Assembly: GCA_900552005.1 (NCBI GenBank)
Contig: URXU01000005.1
Location: forward strand, 1 to 64,000
From: an uncultured Phascolarctobacterium sp.
GTDB taxonomy: Bacteria; Bacillota; Negativicutes; Acidaminococcales; Acidaminococcaceae
DNA: 64,000 nt
Direction: 5' to 3'
The position numbers were made by a program, and so were the translations under genes. Under the pieces are notes generated by a model. It ran no database searches and was not told the DNA's origin. It was given only the letters and a program-made list of their open reading frames with translations. Of this stretch, positions 43,392 through 51,628 are shown one piece after another; the stretch's first letter is position 1; each line of letters opens with the position of its first letter.

Positions 43392-44588
43392 TTAGGCCGT
43401 TTTTTTCAGCAGGCTGTTAACGGAATGCAGAAGCAGTAAGCAGATAATCTCACAGGACGCAACCATTACAACAACACCGTTCCAGCCGTAATGCTCCAGA
43501 AAAATTCCACCCAGCGTTCCCAGTGCGCTGGCGCCTGCGTAGTAGAAAAACATATACAGGGAAGATGAAATGGCTTTATCTCCCTGATTAAGCCTGCCCA
43601 CCCAGCCGCAGGCACCGCTGTGACAGCCAAAAAAGCCGAAGGTGAAGATAACAAGACCGGTAATTTTGCACAAAAGCGGCATCAGGACGGTGATGGCGAT
43701 ACCCGTTAACATTAAAAGAGCGCTGATACCGATAACTTTACCGTTGCCCCATAAATAGGTTTTTTTGCCCATATAGGCAGAACTGAAGGAACCGACAAGA
43801 TAGGTGCAGAACAAGCAGCCGATAAAGGTCTGACTGAGATTATAGGGAGCGTGCAGTAGGACATAAGTAATAAAGTTATAGACGGAAACGAAGGAGCCCA
43901 TAGCGCAGAAAGCAATGAGATAAATTAAAAGCAGTTTACGGTCAGCGAAAATATTAGTGATAATCTGGCTGATTTTAAAAGCGGCCGCCGTCTTCTTATG
44001 ATGTGATTTAGGCAGAAACAGGCCGACAGCTACGGCGATGATAAGATATAACAGACCGATAAGAATAAGACCTGTGCGCCAGCTGAAAAAATCGGCCATG
44101 GTGCTGACAATCAAACGCCCTGCCAGCCCGCCGATGGCATTGGCCCCAATATAGATGCCCAGCACGCTGCCGACACTGGAAGGTTCAAATTCTTCATTTA
44201 TGTAGGCAATCATCAGAGAAGGAAAGGCGGCCAAAATTACGCCCTGCAAAAAGCGCAGAATTAGAATCAGGTGAAAATTGCTGCTTAGACCGATAATGAT
44301 AGTTACTGCTGCCGCCAGAAAAAGTGAGGCGGCAGTAATTTTTTTGCGGTTTAAACGGGGTCCGATAACGGCGATGAACAGCATGGCCAAGGCCATTCCG
44401 AAAAGACCTGCTGAAACTGCCAGACTGGCGCTGGCAGGAGCCAAAGCAAATTCTTTGGCGATAACGGGAATCAGCGGCTGAACGCAGTATTCAGCACCAA
44501 AAGCAGCCATGCTGCCGAGAAATATGATAAAGATTGTGCGCCAGTAGATAGGCGTATTAGCCTGAATATAATGAGTTATTTTTTCCAT
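43392..44588 (-). CDS. Major facilitator superfamily transporter
   Basis: The 398-residue protein has about 12 hydrophobic membrane segments. The N-terminal half has GMALAMLFIAVIGPRLNRKK, the loop 2-3 MFS motif, and the pattern of an exporter of the YnfM/sugar-efflux-like group. Substrate is not evident. It has its own promoter (44633-44661), is convergent with the histidine kinase and lies downstream of an M20 peptidase gene on the same strand, from which it is separated by a terminator. Confidence 0.85.
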   Translation of the reverse strand: MEKITHYIQANTPIYWRTIFIIFLGSMAAFGAEYCVQPLIPVIAKEFALAPASASLAVSAGLFGMALAMLFIAVIGPRLNRKKITAASLFLAAAVTIIIGLSSNFHLILILRFLQGVILAAFPSLMIAYINEEFEPSSVGSVLGIYIGANAIGGLAGRLIVSTMADFFSWRTGLILIGLLYLIIAVAVGLFLPKSHHKKTAAAFKISQIITNIFADRKLLLIYLIAFCAMGSFVSVYNFITYVLLHAPYNLSQTFIGCLFCTYLVGSFSSAYMGKKTYLWGNGKVIGISALLMLTGIAITVLMPLLCKITGLVIFTFGFFGCHSGACGWVGRLNQGDKAISSSLYMFFYYAGASALGTLGGIFLEHYGWNGVVVMVASCEIICLLLLHSVNSLLKKTA

Positions 44589-44632
44589 AAATTACCCCAA
44601 CTTTATTTATAAAATTATTTGACATACTGCCC

Positions 44633-44661
44633 ATTATATAACCGGTGCCGGGTAAAAGCAA
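44633..44661 (-). promoter_or_regulatory. Promoter of the MFS gene
   Basis: On the minus strand TTGCTT (44656-44661) and consensus TATAAT (44633-44638) are spaced by 17 bp, about 45 bp before the start codon. Confidence 0.6.
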
Positions 44662-44670
44662 GCTGGCGCT

Positions 44671-44702
44671 AAAAGAAAACCCCCGGCCATCAGGGCTGGG
44701 GG
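44671..44702 (-). terminator. Terminator of the M20 peptidase gene
   Basis: Read on the minus strand, CCCCCAGCC and GGCCGGGGG pair around a TGAT loop with one G-U pair, then TTTTCTTTT. It lies about 11 bp past the stop at 44713. Confidence 0.75.
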
Positions 44703-44712
44703 TGAATATAAT

Positions 44713-45840
44713 TTATTTTTGCGTAAGTTTATTAACCAAGCGATATAATAATTCAAAGCGGGGCGCCAAGCTGTCAATTTCGCCATATTCTCTTTCAGAG
44801 TGAGCGTTGCCGCCGATAGGTCCAAGACCGTCAATGGTGGGAATGCCTAATGCAGCAGTGAAATTGCCGTCGCTGCCGCCGCCGGTTGCCGTCCAGGAAA
44901 GGTCAATTTGCAGTTCGGAGGCTAATTGATTTACCAGTGCGATAAGTGCTTCAGATTGAGCCGAAGGATTGAACGGAGGGCGTTTATAGCCGCCGTCAAT
45001 ATCTGCTTTGACACGTGCGTCAAAAGGATGCTGCTGCAATTCGCGAATCTTTTGGTCAATGCGCATGGCTTCTTCAACTTCGGTAATGCGCACGTCTACT
45101 TCACAGACAGCTTTATCCGCAATAATGTTGGCGCCCGTACCGCCGCTGACGATACCGATATTGACGGTGGTGCCTTTTTCTTTGTTAGCTAACGCGATAA
45201 TTTCCTGACCCCATCTGATAAATTCATTAATAGCGCTGGCTCCTTTGTCAGGATCAACGCCGGCATGAGCGGCAATACCCGTAAAGGTGATGGTATAGGA
45301 AGAAATGCCTTTGCGCTGATTAACTAAGGCGCCATTGGCACGGGCAGATTCCATAATCAGAACATTGGCCGCTTTTTTGGCTTCCGCTTCAATTACGGGA
45401 CGGGAATAAATAGAGCCGATTTCCTCATCGGGCGTGAACAGCAGGCAGATGGAGCCTTGCTGCTGCAGGTTGGCAGCGTTAAGATGCACAGCCAGATAAT
45501 ACATGTATAAATCGCCGCATTTCATGTCGCTGGCGCCGGGACCGGTATAGTGTCCGCCGACAATTTTAAACGGACGGGCAGCTACCGTGCCGCGGGGAAA
45601 TACGGTATCCATGTGGCCGAGCAGCATGACATCATATTTTTCAGATGGCTTATTTAATACTTTCAGGCAGGGACCGGACTGACTGCCAAGGTCGATGATT
45701 TCAGTAAGCCAGCCCAGCTGATCAAATTTTTCTTTTAAAAGCATGGCTACATTACGGGTACCTTCCGGCATTTTGCTGTGAGATTCCGTATTAACCAGTT
45801 CTTCCAGATCATGCAGATATTTTTCTACATTGAGCAGCAT
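44713..45840 (-). CDS. M20-family metallopeptidase (glutamate carboxypeptidase-like)
   Basis: The 375-residue protein has the M20 metal-site motifs LLGHMDTVFPRG (His and Asp), GPGASDMKCGD, PDEEIGS with the catalytic Glu, and a dimerisation lid around residues 180-290. It is nearest to the CPG2/ArgE-like group that removes amino acids from small amides or peptides; substrate is open. ATG at 45840 is preferred because GGAGG sits 7 bp before it; the ATG at 45846 is only 1-2 bp from the same site. Confidence 0.85.
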   Translation of the reverse strand: MLLNVEKYLHDLEELVNTESHSKMPEGTRNVAMLLKEKFDQLGWLTEIIDLGSQSGPCLKVLNKPSEKYDVMLLGHMDTVFPRGTVAARPFKIVGGHYTGPGASDMKCGDLYMYYLAVHLNAANLQQQGSICLLFTPDEEIGSIYSRPVIEAEAKKAANVLIMESARANGALVNQRKGISSYTITFTGIAAHAGVDPDKGASAINEFIRWGQEIIALANKEKGTTVNIGIVSGGTGANIIADKAVCEVDVRITEVEEAMRIDQKIRELQQHPFDARVKADIDGGYKRPPFNPSAQSEALIALVNQLASELQIDLSWTATGGGSDGNFTAALGIPTIDGLGPIGGNAHSEREYGEIDSLAPRFELLYRLVNKLTQK

Positions 45841-45891
45841 AAACATTCCTCCTCAGACAATAAATATGGTAGATGGCTTAAACCATATCCT

Positions 45892-45920
45892 ATTATAACA
45901 GCTTTTATTTAAAGTGCCAG
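45892..45920 (-). promoter_or_regulatory. Promoter of the M20 peptidase gene
   Basis: On the minus strand CTGGCA (45915-45920) and consensus TATAAT (45892-45897) are spaced by 17 bp, about 50 bp upstream of the start codon. Confidence 0.5.
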
Positions 45921-45988
45921 AAGTTAAAGAAGAAATTAATAATTTTATATTGACAAATTAATTATAGCGGCAAATGTTCTGGCATTAG

Positions 45989-47476
45989 CTAAATACGTAC
46001 GGATGCTGCCCGTACAGCATTATGCCAGCCTTGCAGCAGGCTTTCACGCTTGGCCTGACCCATGGCTGGTTTAAATTCAGCAGCAATTACATGATTGGCA
46101 CGAATGGCATTCTGGTCCTGCCAGTAGCCGATAGCCAATCCGGCGAGATAGGCCGCGCCCATGGCAGTTGTTTCGACGCAGTGGGGACGTACTACTGTTG
46201 CGTTTAGAATATCAGCCTGGAACTGCATTAAAAAATCATTGTTGCAGGCGCCGCCGTCTACACGCAGCGAGGCAATGCCGATGCCGCTGTCTTCTTTCAT
46301 GGCCTGCAGTACGTCATTAACCTGGTAGGCAATGGATTCCAGTGTGGCACGGACAATATGGCAGCGATTGACGCCTCGGGTTATGCCTACTATGGCGCCG
46401 CGGGCGTACTGATCCCAATAGGGAGCCCCAAGCCCTACAAAAGCAGGAACCACATAGCAGCCGTTGGCATCACAGACAGAGCGTGCCAGATATTCGGAAT
46501 CGGCAGCGTCACGAATAAGGCCCAGTTCATCACGCAGCCATTGAATGGCGGCGCCTACGACAAAAATAGAGCCTTCCAGAGCATATTCCACCTGATTATT
46601 GATGCTCCAGGCAATCGTTGTAACCAGGCCGTTCTGGGAATTAACCGGTTTATTGCCGGTATTCATCAGCATAAAACCGCCGGTGCCGTAAGTATTTTTC
46701 ACTTCGCCGGCTTCAAAGCAGGTTTGTCCGAAAAGTGCGCATTGCTGATCACCGCCGGCGCCGGCAATGGGTACTTCTTCGCCGAACAGCTTACTGTCCG
46801 TAACGCCGTAGACATGGCTGGACGGCTTAACTTTTGGCAGTAAACGGGCAGGAATGTTTAAAAGGCGCAGAATGTCTTCATCCCATTGCAGAGTATGAAT
46901 ATTAAACAGCATGGTGCGCGAAGCGTTGGAATAGTCCGTTACATGAACCTTGCCGCCGGTTAATTTCCAGATAATCCAACTGTCGATAGTGCCGAACAGC
47001 AGCTCACCCTTTTCAGCGCGCTGACGGGCGTTGGCCACATTATCCAGCAGCCAGCGCAGTTTGGTACCGGAAAAATATGCGTCCAGCACCAGACCTGTTT
47101 TAGTGCGGAAAAATTCTGCCATACCCTGGCGTTTTAATTCGTCGCAGTAAGCGGAAGTGCGGCGGCACTGCCAGACAATCGCCTTATGAACGGGGCGGCC
47201 GGTAGTTTTATCCCAGAGAACAGTAGTTTCACGCTGATTGGTAATACCAATGGCGGCAATGTCTTTGAGGGTGATATCCAGCTTGCTCATGGCTTCATAC
47301 ATTAAGCCCATCTGCGTTGCCCAGATTTCCTCCGCGTCATGCTCTACCCAACCGGGCTGAGGAAAATATTGGGTAAATTCTTTCTGTGCCGCGCTGCAGA
47401 TGCGGCCGTTTTTATCGAACAGAATGCAGCGGCAGCTGGTTGTTCCCAAATCCAGTGCCATAATATATTTGCTCAT
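45989..47476 (-). CDS. glpK: Glycerol kinase
   Basis: GlpK phosphorylates glycerol to sn-glycerol 3-phosphate for catabolism and phospholipid synthesis. The 495-residue protein has MALDLGTTSCRCILFD at the N-terminus, the conserved GITNQRETTVLWD near residue 80, GGDQQCALFGQ and GACNNDFLMQFQADI. The start at 47476 follows AAGGAGGAG with 6-bp spacing; the upstream open frame to 47521 lacks one. glpF and glpD are not adjacent. It lies 97 bp downstream of the Crp/Fnr-type gene with no clear terminator between, so they may be co-transcribed. Confidence 0.96.
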   Translation of the reverse strand: MSKYIMALDLGTTSCRCILFDKNGRICSAAQKEFTQYFPQPGWVEHDAEEIWATQMGLMYEAMSKLDITLKDIAAIGITNQRETTVLWDKTTGRPVHKAIVWQCRRTSAYCDELKRQGMAEFFRTKTGLVLDAYFSGTKLRWLLDNVANARQRAEKGELLFGTIDSWIIWKLTGGKVHVTDYSNASRTMLFNIHTLQWDEDILRLLNIPARLLPKVKPSSHVYGVTDSKLFGEEVPIAGAGGDQQCALFGQTCFEAGEVKNTYGTGGFMLMNTGNKPVNSQNGLVTTIAWSINNQVEYALEGSIFVVGAAIQWLRDELGLIRDAADSEYLARSVCDANGCYVVPAFVGLGAPYWDQYARGAIVGITRGVNRCHIVRATLESIAYQVNDVLQAMKEDSGIGIASLRVDGGACNNDFLMQFQADILNATVVRPHCVETTAMGAAYLAGLAIGYWQDQNAIRANHVIAAEFKPAMGQAKRESLLQGWHNAVRAASVRI

Positions 47477-47573
47477 GGTTGCTCCTCCTTGTTGCAGAAC
47501 TGTATTTTTACAAAACAGCAAATCCTTTCAGCGGTTCTTTTTTGATTACTTGGCGCTGTGAAAAAGTCCATTG

Positions 47574-48221
47574 TCAGATTTTCAGCAGAAAATGATTTTT
47601 TTCGTATTCAATAATTTTATCTGTGCGCATTTTCGACAGCTCGTTGCACATGGTGCTGCGGTCCACATTCAGATAATCTGCCAGCTGCTGGCGATTATAG
47701 GGGATGACAAAAGAGCTGTTGCCCGCCTGTTTGGCACAGGCCGAAAAATAGGACATTAAACGGCCGCGGATGGATTTGGCGCTGGTATGCTGAATGCGCT
47801 GGGAAAGATTGAGATTCTTATGGGCGCATACAGTAAGCAGATTGCGTACCAGCCTGTTGTGAAAAGGACAGACATTCGTACATGTTGTCAGCATTTTGCC
47901 GATGTTCAGAAATAAGATGACCGTGTCTTCAGCTGCCGCAACGGTAACTGGCATTGGCTGGCCTGGAATGCAGGCATATACTTCGGCAAATACGGAACCG
48001 GGAGCAACGTTGCCTAAAATACTGCTGTTGCCCCAGATATCACTGTAAGAAATCATAGCCATACCGGAAAGCACGATGCCGATATTTTCGGTAATACTTC
48101 CTTCGGCAAGGATGACTTCTCCTTTTTTATAGTTGCGTTTAACGGCTTTGAGGCAGTTTAAAAGAGATGTAATTTCATCAGTGCTTAAACCGCGGAATAA
48201 TTGAGTATTTGCTAAATCCAT
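47574..48221 (-). CDS. Crp/Fnr-family transcriptional regulator, HcpR-like by context
   Basis: The 215-residue protein has an N-terminal cyclic-nucleotide-binding-like beta roll (about 1-120), a dimer helix and a C-terminal helix-turn-helix with YNRQQLADYLNVDRSTMCNELSKM. It lacks the four-cysteine N-terminus of Fnr, so an Fnr-type iron-sulfur sensor is unlikely; cysteines such as TTCTNVC are present but of unknown role. It is divergent from a ferredoxin-like gene and hcp, the usual place of HcpR, which controls hcp in response to nitric oxide or nitrite. It has a strong promoter and a palindrome in its leader. Confidence 0.82.
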   Translation of the reverse strand: MDLANTQLFRGLSTDEITSLLNCLKAVKRNYKKGEVILAEGSITENIGIVLSGMAMISYSDIWGNSSILGNVAPGSVFAEVYACIPGQPMPVTVAAAEDTVILFLNIGKMLTTCTNVCPFHNRLVRNLLTVCAHKNLNLSQRIQHTSAKSIRGRLMSYFSACAKQAGNSSFVIPYNRQQLADYLNVDRSTMCNELSKMRTDKIIEYEKNHFLLKI

Positions 48222-48235
48222 ATCTTTGCTCCTTT

Positions 48236-48249
48236 GTTGTTATAACAAC
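48236..48249. promoter_or_regulatory. Perfect 14-bp palindrome, likely Crp/Fnr-family operator
   Basis: GTTGTTATAACAAC is its own reverse complement. It lies between the divergent regulator and ferredoxin-hcp genes, just downstream of the regulator's predicted transcription start, where binding would repress. A two-fold TTGTT/AACAA core suits Crp/Fnr-type dimers. The link to this regulator is inferred. Confidence 0.55.
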
Positions 48250-48264
48250 GGAATTTCATGATTT

Positions 48265-48293
48265 ATTATAGTATACTGAAATCAGACTTGCAA
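48265..48293 (-). promoter_or_regulatory. Promoter of the Crp/Fnr-type gene
   Basis: On the minus strand TTGCAA (48288-48293) and consensus TATAAT (48265-48270) are spaced by exactly 17 bp, about 44 bp upstream of the start codon. No matching promoter for the divergent ferredoxin gene is obvious, which fits activation by a regulator. Confidence 0.65.
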
Positions 48294-48312
48294 CGGAAAG
48301 GATGGTTCTGCG

Positions 48313-49008
48313 ATGATCAGAAAAATTATTCAGATAGACGAAGCAAAATGCAACGGCTGCGGCGCCTGTGCCCAAGCCTGCCATGAAGGAGCAATCGGCA
48401 TGGTTAACGGCAAGGCCAGACTGCTGCGAGATGATTATTGTGACGGCTTGGGCGATTGCCTGCCCGCCTGCCCGACAGGGGCAATTTCTTTTGTGGAAAG
48501 AGAAGCTGCGGCTTATGATGAGCAGGCGGTTTTGGCCAATAAACAAAAGAACAATCTGGCAGCTGCCGCCGGGTGTCCCGGCAGCAGAGTGCAGCGTTTG
48601 CAGCATGCGGCTGCGACTATGCCGGCAGCGCAGCCTGAGGCAGTCTCACAGTTAGGCCAGTGGCCCTGCCAGATTAAGCTGGCGCCGGTGCATGCACCTT
48701 ATTTTAACGGCGCCAAACTGCTGATTGCGGCGGATTGCAGCGCTTATGCCTATGCGCAGCTGCATGAAAAATTTATGCGCGGCAAGATTACGCTTATCGG
48801 CTGTCCCAAGCTGGATAATTGTGATTACAGCGAAAAATTGACGCGGATCATTCGCGATAATGATATTAAAAGCGTAACAATCGTCAGAATGGAAGTTCCC
48901 TGCTGCGGCGGGTTAGCGCTGGCCGCACAGAAAGCTTTGCGCGACAGCGGCAAATTTATTCCCTGGCAGATTGTTACCATATCTGTTGACGGCAGAATTC
49001 TGGAATAA
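48313..49008 (+). CDS. 4Fe-4S ferredoxin-like protein next to hcp
   Basis: The 231-residue protein starts with a normal CNGCGACAQAC cluster motif (CX2CX2CX3C) and a second, CDGLGDCLPACPTGAI, in which one of the usual four cysteines is Leu. This pattern is seen in ferredoxins next to hcp. The C-terminal domain (about 125-231) carries GCPKLDNCDY and VPCCGGLALAA, with extra cysteines that could bind another cluster. It likely supplies electrons to Hcp. It is followed by hcp after 69 bp. Confidence 0.82.
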   Translation: MIRKIIQIDEAKCNGCGACAQACHEGAIGMVNGKARLLRDDYCDGLGDCLPACPTGAISFVEREAAAYDEQAVLANKQKNNLAAAAGCPGSRVQRLQHAAATMPAAQPEAVSQLGQWPCQIKLAPVHAPYFNGAKLLIAADCSAYAYAQLHEKFMRGKITLIGCPKLDNCDYSEKLTRIIRDNDIKSVTIVRMEVPCCGGLALAAQKALRDSGKFIPWQIVTISVDGRILE

Positions 49009-49077
49009 TATTTTCAGTGTAAGATTGCAGTGTGAAATCGTATTTTGCATTTTTATTATGATAAGGGAGGCTTATAT

Positions 49078-50718
49078 ATGGAGCAAAAAATGTTTTGTTA
49101 TCAATGTCAGGAAACTGCCGGCTGCAAAGGCTGCACAATAGCCGGCGTATGCGGCAAAAAGCCGGATGTGGCGGCCATGCAGGATTTGCTGGTTTATGTA
49201 ACGAAAGGCATTGCTGCTGTGACTACCGTCTTGCGCCAAGAAGGCAGGGAAATTCCGAAGGATATTAATCATCTGATTACTCTGAATCTGTTTACTACGA
49301 TTACTAATGCCAATTTTGACAAGGAAAGCATTAAGAGCAGAATCAGCGCCACACTGGCAGCTAAAAAAGATTTGCTGGCTCAGGTTGCAAACCAGACTGC
49401 TTTGCCTGACGCCGCGTATTGGGACGGCACCGGTGACTGGGAGCAAAAAGCAGGTAGTATAGGCGTAATGGCTACCAAGGATGAAGATATCCGCTCCCTG
49501 CGTGAACTGATTACCTACGGCTTAAAAGGCCTGTCGGCTTATTCCAAGCATGCTAATGTGCTGTTAAAGGATGATCCTGAAACGGATGCCTTTCTGCAGC
49601 GGGCTCTGGCAGATACTTTGAATGACAGCTTAAAGGTTGACGATCTGATTGCCCTGGCCATGGAAACCGGTAAATATGGAGTGGCCGGCATGGCCTTATT
49701 GGATAAGGCCAATACCGAAGCCTACGGCAATCCTGAAATTACCAGAGTAAATATCGGCGTGGGCCAAAAGCCGGGTGTTTTGGTATCAGGTCATGATTTA
49801 CGTGACCTGGAAATGCTTCTGGAGCAGACTCAGGGCACCGGTGTGGATGTTTATACTCATTCTGAAATGCTGCCGGCGCATTATTATCCCGCTTTTAAAA
49901 AATATTCCAATTTCATCGGCAATTACGGTAATGCCTGGTGGAAGCAAAAAGAAGAATTTGAAGCTTTTAATGGCCCGATTTTAATGACAACAAACTGTAT
50001 TGTTCCACCCAAAGAAACCTATAAAGACCGTTTATATACTACGGGCGCTGCCGGTTATCCCGGATGTACCCATATTTCTGGTGCAGTAGGTGAACTGAAA
50101 GATTTTTCCGCTATAATTGAGCATGCTAAAAAATGTCAGCCGCCTGTGGAAATTGAAACCGGGGAAATTACCGGCGGTTTTGCTCATGCTCAGGTATTTG
50201 CTTTGGCAGAGCAGATTGTGGAAGCAGTAAAGAGCGGGGCTATTAAAAAATTTGTGGTCATGGCCGGTTGCGACGGCCGTGCTAAAAGCAGAGAATATTA
50301 TAGGGAATTTGCGCAGGCGCTGCCGCGCGACACGGTTATTCTGACTGCCGGCTGCGCGAAATATAAATATAATAAACTGCCTTTGGGTACCATTAACGGT
50401 ATACCGAGAGTTCTTGATGCCGGCCAGTGCAATGATTCTTATTCGCTGGCTGTTATTGCCCTGAAACTTAAGGAAATCTTTGGGTTGAACGATATTAATG
50501 ATTTGCCGGTTATTTATAATATTGCCTGGTATGAACAAAAGGCTGTCATAGTTCTTTTGGCATTGCTGCATCTGGGCGTGAAAAATATTCATCTTGGACC
50601 CACTTTACCGGCCTTTTTAAGTCCTAATGTAGCTAAAGTGTTAGTGGATAATTTTGGCATTGCCGGTATTGGAACAGTGGAAGAAGATTTAAAGAAGTTT
50701 TTTAAACAGGAACAGTAA
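49078..50718 (+). CDS. hcp: Hydroxylamine reductase / hybrid-cluster protein
   Basis: Hcp is the hybrid-cluster protein that reduces nitric oxide or hydroxylamine and protects from nitrosative stress. The 546-residue protein has the N-terminal cluster motif CYQCQETAGC..GVCGK, TNCIVPP, AGYPGCTHI and MAGCDGR, ILTAGCAKYKYN, giving the conserved cysteines of the hybrid cluster. The ATG at 49078 follows AAGGGAGG; the open frame begins at 49045 with no ribosome site. It is the last gene of the ferredoxin-hcp unit, and no good terminator was seen before the adjacent IS remnant. Confidence 0.95.
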   Translation: MEQKMFCYQCQETAGCKGCTIAGVCGKKPDVAAMQDLLVYVTKGIAAVTTVLRQEGREIPKDINHLITLNLFTTITNANFDKESIKSRISATLAAKKDLLAQVANQTALPDAAYWDGTGDWEQKAGSIGVMATKDEDIRSLRELITYGLKGLSAYSKHANVLLKDDPETDAFLQRALADTLNDSLKVDDLIALAMETGKYGVAGMALLDKANTEAYGNPEITRVNIGVGQKPGVLVSGHDLRDLEMLLEQTQGTGVDVYTHSEMLPAHYYPAFKKYSNFIGNYGNAWWKQKEEFEAFNGPILMTTNCIVPPKETYKDRLYTTGAAGYPGCTHISGAVGELKDFSAIIEHAKKCQPPVEIETGEITGGFAHAQVFALAEQIVEAVKSGAIKKFVVMAGCDGRAKSREYYREFAQALPRDTVILTAGCAKYKYNKLPLGTINGIPRVLDAGQCNDSYSLAVIALKLKEIFGLNDINDLPVIYNIAWYEQKAVIVLLALLHLGVKNIHLGPTLPAFLSPNVAKVLVDNFGIAGIGTVEEDLKKFFKQEQ

Positions 50719-50785
50719 ATTTTATTTTGGATAATGCCAAATAAGCAGAAGTATCCGTGCATAGCTTCATAGGAATGACAAAAAG

Positions 50786-50803
50786 CCTGCGGCTTATATT
50801 GAA
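50786..50803 (+). repeat. Left copy of an 18-bp direct repeat flanking the TPS locus
   Basis: CCTGnnGCTTATATTGAA occurs here and at 62317-62334 in the same orientation (16 of 18 identical). The last four bases are the first bases of the IS ends, so the remainder is host sequence outside each IS remnant. Possibly a shared insertion target or a larger duplicated segment. Confidence 0.6.
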
Positions 50804-50824
50804 ATGGTACAGTAAAAACGGACA
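50800..50824 (+). repeat. Degenerate left terminal repeat of the IS3-family remnant
   Basis: TGAAATG at 50800 and GGACA at 50820-50824 match the spacing of TGAACTG and GGACA in the terminal repeat of the other remnant (62331-62359), with GGACA at positions 21-25 in both. Confidence 0.5.
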
Positions 50825-50831
50825 AAAAAAG

Positions 50832-50862
50832 CCCCCTAATGTAAGAAAAATACATTAGGGGG
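50832..50862 (+). repeat. 12-bp inverted repeat upstream of the left IS orfA fragment
   Basis: CCCCCTAATGTA and TACATTAGGGGG form a perfect stem that contains the AGGGGG ribosome site of the orfA start. Read from outside, the stem would hide this site, a common way in which IS elements block expression by readthrough. The same stem is found inverted at 62833-62868. Confidence 0.75.
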
Positions 50863-50869
50863 TATGACT

Positions 50870-51047
50870 ATGTCTGGAAAAAGGGAATGAAAAAGTAGCC
50901 GGTAGCGTTAGGGGAAGAAGCAGCGCACGAATCTGTGCAGGAGAATCTCAAAGTGCGTTAAGCAGGGAATATACAATCAGCAGGTACGCTATTCAATGCT
51001 GGCTAAAGGAATTTTCCTTAACAAAGACTCAGAGAAAATTGTTATGA
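50870..51047 (+). pseudogene. IS3-family orfA fragment (frameshifted)
   Basis: The ATG frame (MSGK) is broken after five codons by what looks like one extra A. The next frame reads on with ESQSALSREYTISRYAIQCW, the helix-turn-helix of IS3-family OrfA (the ISRYAIQCW segment is typical), and stops at 51045-51047. Only about 60 codons remain. Upstream is the IS left end and stem. It is transcribed towards the TPS genes. Confidence 0.65.
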
Positions 51048-51345
51048 CAATACTATGGCAGAAAATTTATTTTTCATACTTCAAACAAAATGTATCTACC
51101 GTTAATATGTAAGTTCTCAACTCATTCTTCTTATCTGTTAATTACTTTTGCATAAAATGGCATATAGCATATTTATATACCATTATTAAATACTTTAACT
51201 TGTATTAAACTGGTCTTTGTTCATCGCTTTATTAATATGTTATGCATAAAAATTCAAATATGCTACCATATTATGTTTTACTATTTCTTAATTTTGTAAA
51301 TAAAATATATGTTAACGCAAAACTAAAATATTATTTTTTAATTGT

Positions 51346-51374
51346 TTGACAAAACAAATATAAAATAATAATAT
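51346..51374 (+). promoter_or_regulatory. Promoter of the two-partner secretion operon
   Basis: Consensus TTGACA at 51346-51351 and TAATAT at 51369-51374 are spaced by 17 bp in very AT-rich DNA. It would give a leader of about 245 bases before the TpsB gene. Confidence 0.55.
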
Positions 51375-51549
51375 ATTTTTAAACAATATGTTTACTATAT
51401 TATAGTTTAGGACTATTTAAATTTTGTTTTTCAATTGTTGGTTTTCGGTTTCTTTCTCCCAATATTGCTTTTATATTTATTATATCCAAGAAAATCTTTT
51501 ATTTTATAATTTATGTATAATAATAAATATGCATGTATATCATGTACTC

Positions 51550-51567
51550 GTTTATTTATTAATAAAC
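51550..51567 (+). repeat. Inverted repeat in the TPS leader
   Basis: GTTTATT-TATT-AATAAAC, followed by TCTTTTTATATAG, is a weak hairpin 60 bp upstream of the TpsB start. It could be an operator or attenuator; in such AT-rich DNA it may be chance. Confidence 0.3.
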
Positions 51568-51628
51568 TCTTTTTATATAGTCAAATATATAGGTCTTTAT
51601 TAACGGTATCATTAATAGGAGGTTTGTA

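Larger units (their letters stand above)
50719..51628. other. Gene-free interval: IS3 remnant and AT-rich leader of the TPS locus
   Basis: The 910-bp gap holds an 18-bp repeat (50786-50803), a decayed IS left end and orfA fragment (50800-51047), then about 580 bp of very AT-rich DNA with a good promoter at 51346-51374 and a small inverted repeat at 51550-51567. I see no other coding potential. Confidence 0.6.

Noticed and set aside
47574..48221. Oxygen sensor Fnr
   Set aside because: The N-terminal cysteine cluster of Fnr is missing, and the neighbourhood with hcp points to an HcpR-like role.
51048..51345. A lost gene in the AT-rich gap before the TPS promoter
   Set aside because: All six frames are broken by frequent stops, and no recognisable protein fragment is found past the orfA remnant.
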